Origin: Dendrophyllia cribrosa
Lineage: Eukaryota; Cnidaria; Anthozoa; Scleractinia; Dendrophylliidae
Reading direction: 5' to 3'
Assembly (NCBI GenBank): GCA_024195265.1
Contig: JAJLRJ010000005.1
Span: 22,437,355 to 22,501,354 of the forward strand
DNA length: 64,000 bases
Shown here: positions 48,026-57,354 of the stretch, piece after piece
How the letters are laid out: each line of letters begins with the position of its first letter
Position numbering within the stretch: position 1 is the first letter of the stretch
Notes under the pieces: model-generated
The model's input: the letters and a program-made list of their open reading frames with translations, nothing else
Database searches by the model: none
What the model was told of the DNA's origin: nothing
Translations under genes and position numbers: made by a program

Positions 48026-48239
48026 TTAGACATAGCCATTTAAAAATAACAGACACCATCGTTTCGAAATCGTATCAACGGATTTGATCGGACCTTTGTG
48101 ACTGCTATAAATCCCGGCATAAGCTGATTTCAGTTATCCAACAGCACATTTGGATTGAAACACAACATCACGTAAGTCCATTTCGGTATCTTTATTTTAT
48201 GATCATTCTAAATAAACGCGTGGGTTCCCTATGCTCTCT

Positions 48240-50125
48240 ATTTTAAAAGAAAGTATACATTATACTAGTAGTAATCATAGATTATAGTGCGTCTCCTTAT
48301 CCCGTGGCACCTCGTCTTAGCCTAGTACCTCAGTTTCATGAATTAATTCAGCCACTGTTGAAAAGGGCTATGTCGCGAGATATGTCACGCAGGCAAAAAC
48401 GTCGGGCCGTCATCAAACAAACTCACGCTATCGCCGTGGAATCGGGCAAAATCCTGCTGTGTACTCCGAAAGGTCTCAGATTTTTCCGACATATAAATAG
48501 TATATTTGTCTTGATTTCATTTCGGTTATTTCTCCGATTCTGAAATCATACTCCTCAGTACATGTACCAATACCGGAACCGGAAATGTGAAATTTCGACG
48601 TTTAAGTCACGCAACATTCAACGTGAAATTTGGCAAGATTTTTCGGATAAAATTACAACTACCAATTGCAAGTAAGACACAAGACTGTTGAATATAATTC
48701 CTTTATTAGTTAGACAAATTTTAGTCACAAAACTGCGAAATCTTTAGTCGCAAATGCGCCCGATACAGGCGCAATTTCGAGCACTGTAAAGTTAAATTAT
48801 CTGCGTTCGCCTGGCGCGGCCGGTCAGTGAATTATTGCTACAAGACATAAGCGAATTGCACCGTACCGTAGAACATCGCGAAGAACGACGTCGGTATTTA
48901 GGTGAAAGCTTCCCAAATCAGGCAGAGAACCACAGCAAAATCAAGATAGAACATTCAAAACATACCAGAACGGCAGCGAGGAAAATCTGTAACTTCTTGC
49001 TTGATTCCAAAGAGACCCAACAACTTACTTGGTCCGGAGAAGAACCTTCGTCCAATTTTTCCACTGCGTACTTTTACTAGGCATTGAAATATTGAGCCGT
49101 ACGATTCCAAAATCGGGAAAATATCCGAAACTAAATCAAGACAAATAGATTATTCACATGTAACATTTCGGAACCCCAGCTCCCCAGCATGATGCCTGAT
49201 TTCCACGCGATGCTGGATACTATTGTGACGTTTCAAAATGGCGCAGATTTGGTACCGACACTTTTCTCGATTCGTTCCGCTTAGCCTAGACGACGCGCTA
49301 AGAATGCTGGATACTGTGACGTTTCAAAATGGCGCAGATTTGGTACCGACACATTTCTCGATTCGTTCCGCTTAGCCGACAAGATTAGGAAGCGTCTCCG
49401 TCGTCGACGCAATTATATAAAGAAGGTACACAAACATCGTCCTTCAAAGATGGCATGCAATATCACTTCTCAGGTATGCAATTCCGCGCTAAATACCCTC
49501 GCTTCGTTAGCCAATAAGAATGCGAGTTTTCTTTTACGTATGCGATTCTGCTAACTAACTGTATTTCACGGGTTAAGTAAAATCACTCTAATTAGTCTAG
49601 CATCACTCTTATTCAGCTATTTAGATAATGGTTGTCATATTTATGCGACAAGACCAAAACGGAGTATGGGTTGCAAAAAAAGGGGTCCTCAAATTGAATA
49701 CTAATGACATAAACAACACCAAAGAAGTAACAAACACGCTATCAAAATAAGCTTAGTGAGCAGAATTTTTTGTAAACCTTAATCAGTGCCAAAAAAAAAC
49801 AGTATAATTATAATAACAAGCAACACAGACTCTTCGCGTCTAAAAAATTGTAGATTTCTACCTGACAAGCACTGATGAAAACAGCACAAAAGCTTCAAAT
49901 GTTAAGAATTCAGCTTGAAAAAAGTTCGAAGTCACAATACGGAGTGTAGTTAATGTATACTCGCTGAGATTTGCTTATTTTTCGTGACCCTTGATTTCTT
50001 TTTCAACTCATTTTGTCAGTCTCATGATGTCCGCGGTCGCATTAGAGACTTAACACTGGTGTTTATATGAAATTATATTACTGGTGGTAAAGTGTTAATA
50101 ACTATTACTAATCCAATAGGGAAGT
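48240..50125. other. Intergenic sequence with a two-copy repeat
   Basis: GATGCTGGATACT..TGTGACGTTTCAAAATGGCGCAGATTTGGTACCGACAC..GATTCGTTCCGCTTAGCC occurs at 49206-49288 and 49304-49377. Two frames (48304-48543, basic, MAPRLSLVPQFHELI; 48835-49080) look faintly protein-like but show no domain, and neither starts at a convincing ATG. Confidence 0.4.
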
Positions 50126-50134
50126 TCGTATAAA

Positions 50135-51112
50135 CTACAAACGTGTGTCGGTTGTCGTGGCCTTTGTTTTCTCGGAGCTTCGACTTGGTCTTTCTTGCGA
50201 CTTTCGGATGGTCACAATCCTGTTGAATGCCAATCTGATCTTGGTGCTCAAGGCGATGTACAGCCAAGGGTTGATGGCGCTGTTTGCATGGGCAAACCAG
50301 AATCCCAGATACATAACCATTGGTGGCATGCGGACACGAAATGTTGTTATTGCCCAAAATAGGTGAATTGCCTGCGCGGGAAGCCAGCAAAGAGCAAATA
50401 CCACAACGATGATGATGAGCATTCGGACCACTTTTCTTTTGGTACCTTCCTGTTGCTGCTGCTGCTTTTTAGCCAACGGATTGCCAGGAGCCTGGTTAAA
50501 CCATATTTTACGAGCGGCTTTGGCGTACAGTGAGGAAATGATAGCCAGTGGGATCAGGTAGGTGATCACGCAAATATAGAGGAAAATACCGCGAAATGTC
50601 TCGGTCTGGTTTCCCACAACATTGACGTGAAACTCGCAAAACGATGTATCCAGATTCAACTTAAAGACAACTGGCATGATAGCCATCAAAGCTATCGACA
50701 TGACCCAAATCAACGGTGTAACGAATTTCGCCTTTCTGAACCAGAGAATGTGGATATTCAGGGGATAAACAACTGCATAGAATCTGTCGATTGCCATAAA
50801 TATTAGGCAAAGGATAGACGCCATTAGTGTGGAATAAGAAACTAAAATGAAGGATCTGCATACTATATCGGCAGGTACCCCAGATATCTTCCACTGACCG
50901 CCTGTGTAAAGGCTGACAAGGGACATAGGCATCATAAACAACGCCACCAATAAATCAGCCACAGCCATGTTTACGAACATGGAACTGGTCAGTGATCGAA
51001 CTTCGGGTTTCTTCCACACGATGTATACCAGAATACTGTTTCCCACAATTGCTGCAATCATCGTTAGAGCGTACATCACTGTTATGATCACTTCCCTTTC
51101 GTTGACTGCCAT
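50135..51112 (-). CDS. Class A (rhodopsin-family) G protein-coupled receptor
   Basis: Seven hydrophobic segments in 325 residues from a single open exon. Hallmarks: GN in TM1 (N25), AVADLL in TM2 (D53), C85 at the top of TM3, DRF in place of DRY (109-111), W136 in TM4, C159 partner in the second extracellular loop, CWLP in TM6 and NPWLY in TM7. A glycosylation site NQT sits at 168-170. The third intracellular loop has a Q-run (KKQQQQQ), and the tail is Ser/Thr/Lys rich. The pattern is that of peptide- or amine-type receptors; the ligand cannot be told. The N-terminus is very short. An acceptor CAACAG lies 9 bp before the ATG with no stop between, so an upstream exon may add 5' UTR or a few residues. 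Intronless coding regions are common among invertebrate class A receptors. Confidence 0.93.
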   Translation of the reverse strand: MAVNEREVIITVMYALTMIAAIVGNSILVYIVWKKPEVRSLTSSMFVNMAVADLLVALFMMPMSLVSLYTGGQWKISGVPADIVCRSFILVSYSTLMASILCLIFMAIDRFYAVVYPLNIHILWFRKAKFVTPLIWVMSIALMAIMPVVFKLNLDTSFCEFHVNVVGNQTETFRGIFLYICVITYLIPLAIISSLYAKAARKIWFNQAPGNPLAKKQQQQQEGTKRKVVRMLIIIVVVFALCWLPAQAIHLFWAITTFRVRMPPMVMYLGFWFAHANSAINPWLYIALSTKIRLAFNRIVTIRKSQERPSRSSEKTKATTTDTRL

Positions 51113-51465
51113 CTTTTTTGTCTGTTGGAAAACAAAAACAAACCAGTTATAGTTTGCCGATTGATTAAATTATGCATTGATCGTTGGATGATTTATTTAA
51201 CGCTTTCTAACGTAATTATGTGGGCGAGACCTTCGCTTTTCGCGCGGCCAGCTTGCTTTTTCTTGATGACTCGCCCGGATCCGTTTTTCGCGCGACCAGC
51301 TTAACATTTTTGTACGGTCAGGACAAGACACCGGATATCCGGCACAACGTAAATATTGACCATCAATTAAAAAGCGAAAACATGTTATGGAAGTGCCACA
51401 CCAACATCTTCAACACTTCACACTTACATCATTGGTCATGACGGATATTTATACCTAATTAAATA

Positions 51466-51602
51466 AAGGTTGCTTTGGCAGTTGGTCATTGGTAATTGGG
51501 AATTGGCATTTGGCATACGGAACACAATGCAATGCTTCGCTTGAGTGACCACCAAACAATAGCTTCCCAATGCCCAATTACCAATGACCAAAGCAACCTT
51601 TT
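51466..51602 (+). mobile_element. 137-bp palindromic MITE upstream of the GPCR
   Basis: AAGGTTGCTTTGG..GGTCATTGGTAATTGGG is matched by CCCAATTACCAATGACC..CAAAGCAACCTT. It is about 350 bp upstream of the receptor start and could affect its promoter. Confidence 0.8.
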
Positions 51603-52033
51603 TTGAATTAGGTGTATTTGTGAAGGACAAATTGGTAGTTTCCGTTAGGTAGCCTTCGATATGGAACAATAAAAAATACAAAGTTAACGTGGTTTACACG
51701 AATGCGGAATAAGTGCAAGGAATAAAGAAATTGCTGTTTTTTGAAAGCATAAAATGTTTCTTTCTTACCGGCTTGCCAGCCATAACATCCTTTTCCCGAT
51801 AAGTTGCTGTGCACGCCTACCCGCCCCAGTTTCGTTTTCAGGCTTGAATTTTCTTTCAGATTGCTTTTTTAAATGGTCTCGGGTACCCGAGATAACCCCC
51901 AATTTAGAACTATCTAAGTTCTAAATTTGAGAAGCGAGAAATTAGTTACAACCTAAGGGACTCTGAGGATAAACTTAATGTTCCATTGCCGCGCACAAAC
52001 TATTATAAAAATAGTTTCAGTTATAGTGGCGCC

Positions 52034-52034
<1 letters not shown>

Positions 52035-52107
<73 letters not shown>

Positions 52108-52108
52108 A
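52035..52108 (+). repeat. (CTAT)n microsatellite
   Basis: About 18 uninterrupted tetranucleotide units. Confidence 0.97.
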
Positions 52109-52109
52109 G

Positions 52110-52870
52110 GTAGAAGAGTATAACAAGTTTAACGTATACGACGGATTCAGGTGAATTCATTATAGCAACACCAGAGAACTTTCTGTCTGAGGTAGAAGGG
52201 TATAACAAGTTTAACGTATACGACGGATTCAGGTGAATTCATTATAGCAACACCAGAGAACTTCCTGTCTGAGGTAGAAGGGTATAACAAGTTTACCGTA
52301 TACTACGGATATCAAATGAATTAATTAAAATTAAATAATATATATACATGTACTATTTATTTATTTATTTATTTTAAAATAAATAATAATAATAATAATA
52401 ATAATAATATTATATTATATTATATTATATTATATTATATTAAATTATATTATATTAATATTATATTATATATATATTATTTATATATATATAAATTATT
52501 TATTTTTTAATTAATTCATTTCATATCCGTAGTATACGGTAAAGTTGTTATACCCTTCTACATCAGACAGAAAGTACTCTGGTGTTGCTATAATGAATTC
52601 ACCTGAATCCGCAGTATACGTTAAACTTGTTATACCCTTCTACCTCAGACAGAAACTTCTGTGGTGTTGCTATAATGAATTCACCTGAATCCGCAGTATA
52701 CGTTAAACTTGTTATACCCTTCTACCTTAGACAGAAACTTCTGTGGTGTTGCTATAATGAATTCACCTGAATCCGTAGTATACGTTAAACTTGTTATACC
52801 CTTTTACCTCAGAAAGAAAGTTCTCTGGTGTTGCTATATAATGTTTTCACTTGAATTCGTAGTATACGCT
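52110..52870. repeat. Inverted tandem arrays of an 82-84-bp unit around an AT-rich core
   Basis: Left array (52110-52312, about 2.4 units) carries GAGGTAGAAGGGTATAACAA..GGTGAATTCATTATAGCAAC. The right array (52523-52870, about 4 units) is its inverse. The core (52325-52510) is TTAT/ATAAT repeats that can themselves pair. It behaves like a foldback element whose TIRs are tandem arrays. Confidence 0.9.
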
Positions 52871-52879
52871 TAACTCCTT

Positions 52880-53402
52880 ATACACACCTCCAACAGCAGG
52901 AAACTTATTGAGACAACTCATCACCAATCAATGCAGAAAGGCTGCATGGCAGCTCAGGGTATTCATGGATGCATCACATGTGAAGTGATTTCTTTTTAAA
53001 TGTAGAGTGTATTACGACTTTAGCGGTTACAGCGTGTATGCTCCAACTTATTCTATGATAAAAACAGCTTCATATTATCAAGTGCATTAAAAGATTACAT
53101 AATAGCTACGTATTTGTTTATTGTCTTAAGTGATAATGCATTGGCAAATGCCATACTTTTCTTGTTTGTCCTTGATGAAGACGAATGTCAGGGTCAAATA
53201 ACAAAATAAATTAGTTTACAGAGCCGAATTCTGATTGATGGTTTATTTCCCAAATGTCATTGTATCATTCTCTAAATATCAAACGCGAGTTTTTATTCCC
53301 TTCGGATTCTTTTACGATCAGTGATTGGTCGATGTTTCAGATGCTTTTCTCGGAGTAGTATACTTAAACAGAGAAATAAAACCGCTTTAGCCCACAACCA
53401 AA
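52880..53402 (+). other. Upstream region of the SF3 helicase gene
   Basis: No gene. A TATA-like AGTATACTTAAA lies about 45 bp before the ATG at 53403. No inverted or direct repeat matching the 3' side of the recombinase gene was found by eye. Confidence 0.35.
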
Positions 53403-56400
53403 ATGAGTAAGCCGTGCTCACAACTAAACAGTAAACTTATTCGTGACAAAGCAGAATGCAACATCATCGCAAGAGTGGAAAAACAGTGCTCCGTTGTCGG
53501 CTTTAAATGTATTTGGCGCGTACAAAACTAAGAAATTGACACAGCGTGGAATTGGGTCTGCGAAAAACGAGACGAGTGTGATTTGAAATTGTCAAAAGTC
53601 AAGGAAGTCTGCTTTTTCTTTTCCGCAATAAGTACGTCAAAATTAGACACAAAAAAGCGGAAAACGCCACAAAGTTCGAGAGACAGCGATGAGTCAAACG
53701 ACGAGTCGTCAATTAATGCTTCCCAACTATCATCGCCAGGAAAGCAGGTATTCCCGGCCGTCTCATATTGGGTTGCGTGTCAGACGCAAAACGGGTCAGC
53801 TATAAATCCGCTGAAAATACAAAGTGCACTCGGGAGTTGCGGACTTGAATTTTACGTATCCAGAGCGTCGAGGAAAAAGGGCAGCCATGACCTGAATACT
53901 CTATGTCAAGTACTGAAGGATCACAAGAATCCGTGTTTAATGGGTCTGGTTCAGACATCTTATCAATATTGCTTAAGGTGAGTAAGCGACTTTCTGCTGT
54001 GTTAGTTTAACCTATTCTCGCAAAAAACAACACTTAATCATTTTCATATTTATACTAAAGGTGAATAATTAGGCGGCAGTGATTTGACACTCGACATTTT
54101 TTTAATTACTTTTTAGCAGTATGGTTAGTCATTTGTTTTGTTTTTACATGAAATTATGTTTGTTTTATTAAAGGGCTCTGCAAGATGAACTTGATATCAG
54201 CGACGACGAGGACTTCGAATTTGCTGTGCTGAGCGAAAATGTTGTCCGTCTTCGCGCTGTACATGATTCCTTCAAGGCGATGCTGGCAACCTCTGTTGGC
54301 GAATTACGCCGAGCAGGTCTAAAGATTGACACGTTTGGATTGGATGGAATCGATTCTAGCACAACGCAGCCATCATTGTCCTCCTCGCCACAAAAACCAC
54401 TTTCCTGTCCTGTTACGGTTCTGTGCAACGACATACAGTTGGCGATGAGAAAACTCCATTACACTGTCCATCGCGGAGAGGTCTATAAGCAAGTTCCAAA
54501 ATCACAATTCACTTACAGCTACCTTTGTCCCATGAAGACCTTTCTGCATCATCTCATGGGGAACGAGGTCTTTAAAGATCGCCTCGTTCAACACATCCAA
54601 CGAGTGCTTCCCATTCTCAGCGAGCCAGAATGCTCGCTTATGCGCCAGTTGAAGATTGACAAAGACCTGGTAGAAGTCCAAGATGGCTGGTTTTGGAGGT
54701 TTTCGTCTGGATCGTTCGTTCAAGGGATTATACCAGAATCACAGGTAAGAATAACTGGCAAGAAAGGATTAATCTATGCGAAAACATCAACTTTGTGCTC
54801 GCAAGTTAACTGTAGTCAACATACAAGTTCACTTGTCGGATCGTACTTAAAGGGACACTGTCACCTATTTTTAGTATCACTTTGAAAAGCCAAAACACAT
54901 ATTTGTTTCAATGGAAACCTTAAAATAATGGTCCAGTTTTGTTAACAAATACTCTACTAGTGCACAGAAACTAGTATTTGTTATCTTTGGCTGCGGATGG
55001 CCAGGATGGAAATGGATTGCAACTTGAAAAAATTGGCCAATTTTTTCAAGTTCCTCCCAAGCGTCGTGAAAAAATCGCAGAAAAACTTGTTATGGTTTGT
55101 TCTTCCATGAAGAAATCACTTGATATTATCTTCTTGTGGTTCTAAAAGCAATTTTATGATTGAGCAAAGGTACTTTGTCGTATATTTAGTGTGTTTTGAC
55201 AAAAACACAACAAAATCTGCGTGACAATGCCCCTTTAAAGCGATTTAGTAGTGAAATTTCTAGTGAAATATTCTCTTAGAGAAATCTCCTGGTAGTGAAA
55301 TAGCCCACTCACAGCCAAGTTCTTACAGTTTTTAAACGGGAATAGTGTGACTTTTCGGAAGTAGGAAAAAAATTGGGAAAGGAAGCTAATGTAAACTCAT
55401 TTCGTTTGTAGCTAAGAATGTGAAAAACATTTTCCCGATTCCTTTACAGAAAGGCGTTTCCTCTCCAAGAGCGTTCGTGGATTACGATCACAGAAAAGAT
55501 CCAGACCCCAAATACTTCAAAGACATCCTACGAAACAGCCTATCCGAAGAAGATATCAAGAAGTTCTGTGCAGATTTTGTGGCGTTATTTCGACCCAAAC
55601 AGCACAAGCAGCCAGTTCCGTGCGCAATTGGTGCCGCCGACAGCGGAAAAACAAGCCTGTTTTCACCCGTATTCCAGATTGTGCCAATAAATAGAATAGC
55701 ACGAGTTACAAAGCAAAAGAGCTTCAACAAGGCTATGATTGATTCTGCCACCGAAGTCATCTTCCTCGACGAAGCCTTTGTGGGTTTACTTGACGCAGAC
55801 GATTGGAAGATCATCTGTCAGGGAGGATTTACATCACACGACGCCAAATGGAAAAAATCCAAAGGTTTTCACTGCCAAGCTAGCATGTACATCACATGTC
55901 AGATGGATATGGATTTTGGTGCAGAACACAACGATGCAATGAACAGGCGTTTAAACAAATACTATTTTAAGAGTCTAGCGACGGTAGTACCCGAAGCAAA
56001 CCAGTGGCTAAGAGAACACGCGATGGACTGTATTGCATGGGCGCAGAAGATAGTCGGTGATGTCGATCGACGCAGTGAAGTCACGATGCCAACCATGCAA
56101 GACGAAGGCCTGACCGACGAAGATTTACAAAGCATCATTGGGGTATCGTTGCTTGAAGAAGAAACTCAAGAATCTCTCCAGCCAGGACCAAGTGAGGAAA
56201 ATCAGCTCCAAACGTCCCAGGAATCGGACACAGATGACTGCGAAGAAACTGGTGGGTGCTTCGTAGAACTACGTCGTCAAGTATCAGAAACCAATAGCGA
56301 AGGTTTAAGAGGACGCCAGCTGGCCATAATGTTGAAAACCGTGGAAAATATCAATGAAACGAGAACCAAAGCCATGCACGAACGCAGATTGGCAGATCGT

Positions 56401-57102
56401 CGCGACTATCTGGTCAATTTAGGCGTTGTGAATCCATCAGAGGCAGAGGAACAAGTAAAAGATCCCGATGGCCTATTGCCAGCTTATTTAGAACAAAAGA
56501 AAGAAGAAGCCCTTCGCGCGAGGAAAGAAGAACGCGAACTGCAAAAACGGCACGAGGAAGATGAAAAGATCAAAAGGGCGTTTGAGAATCCATGGTTGCA
56601 AAATTTAGAGAAAGAGATGGCAGGGCATAGTAGAAAGATGGAAGAAACAGACGACGATGAAGAACGAAAGCTGATGAAAAGTCTGCTAGAGGTGAACAGC
56701 AACAAACTTAGAATGTTCCATGATGGCCAAGGAACATTGAGGTTGCCAGGGGCCGTGGAAAGGAGGAAGAGATTCTGTTTAGACAATGAACTGGTCGAGC
56801 GGTCTTGCAGCAACTTAATACGCAACGTATTTTCACCGCTTCCCGTTATAGTCAGCGTAACACGCAGTCAGTTGTTGAAGACTCCGTCAAGAATTGGGCA
56901 ATATGAATCCGACGACGATGGTGATGACGAGATCTTCCTTACTCCAAAGACGCCATCGTACGTTGCGCAGTACGAAGAGCAACTCCCCTGTCCACCATCG
57001 CCTGCGATGTTGTGCACACCAAGAAAACGATCTCTTTTACAGAGTCAGTCGACGCCCAAGAGGCAAAAGAAACTGACATCGTTCTTTCAGTCACAGCAAT
57101 AA
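53403..57102 (+). CDS. SF3-type helicase/ATPase with C-terminal PCNA-binding (PIP) box; in-frame stop in exon 1
   Basis: Join 53403-53977, 54174-54744, 55450-57102; GT..AG introns, phases 2 and 0; 933 codons. The start is ATG in CCAAAATGAG. Exon 3 has a P-loop GAADSGKTS (about residues 443-451), Walker B EVIFLDEA (484-491) and a motif-C-like strand MYITCQ (528-533), followed by NRRLNKYYF. This is the order and spacing of superfamily 3 replication helicases (parvovirus Rep/NS1-like), with Gln in place of the usual Asn. A long charged, probably coiled-coil segment follows, and the last residues include QKKLTSFF, a textbook PIP box. The N-terminal third is unrecognised and shows no HUH nuclease motif. 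TAA at 53529 interrupts exon 1, so this copy may be dead or mis-sequenced. It converges on the recombinase gene 253 bp downstream. It could be transposon-borne or virus-derived. Confidence 0.75.
54851..55234 (+). mobile_element. 384-bp MITE with TTAA duplication, in intron 2 of the helicase gene
   Basis: TIRs AGGGACACTGTCAC and AGGGGCATTGTCAC, flanked by TTAA (54847-54850, 55235-55238). It is placed between the donor at 54745 and the acceptor at 55449 without touching splice sites. Confidence 0.9.
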
Positions 57103-57309
57103 TTATTTGCAGTTGTGATAAGTAATGCAGCCAGTCGTTCTATTTTCGCCACTAAGTAGTTTACCAGTAGACGATAGAAATAACAGTTCTATTGAACGAA
57201 TGTACCAATTGCTCTAAATTAGAAGTGCATATTAAAGATTTCCTGTTTCCATATATTGTGCGTGATTTGCTTCTGCAAATGAAATATATATTTGATCGGT
57301 TTTTAGAGT

Positions 57310-57336
57310 GGGGGGGGGGGGGGGGGGGGGGGGGGG
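57310..57336 (+). repeat. Homopolymer of 27 G between the two convergent genes
   Basis: Uninterrupted G27, 18 bp before the stop codon of the minus-strand recombinase gene, so it would be C27 in that gene's 3' UTR. TTTATT at 57339 gives a minus-strand AATAAA beside it. Confidence 0.95.
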
Positions 57337-57354
57337 CGTTTATTCGATAACAAG

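Larger units (their letters stand above)
41308..48233. repeat. Seven-kb palindrome (large inverted duplication)
   Basis: Outer arms 41308-41735 / 48026-48233, minisatellites 41738-42180 / 47736-48025, middle arms 42186-42905 / 45135-45855 and inner arms 43765-44310 / 44857-45065 are mutual inverted copies around a spacer (44311-44856) that is a copy of dispersed repeat D. Differences between arms are explained by later insertions: 41508-41695 and 43811-44130 in the left arm, 45863-47733 in the right arm, plus about 850 bp (42910-43760) present only on the left. Confidence 0.9.

Noticed and set aside
56484..56825. 113-codon serine-rich minus-strand frame
   Set aside because: Antisense of the charged coiled-coil region of the helicase gene.
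53403..57102. Reading the helicase gene as an endogenous parvovirus
   Set aside because: The ATPase motifs fit SF3 in general, but there is no HUH nuclease motif, no capsid gene and no parvovirus-type terminal hairpin; introns and the recombinase partner argue for a transposon-like element. Not excluded.
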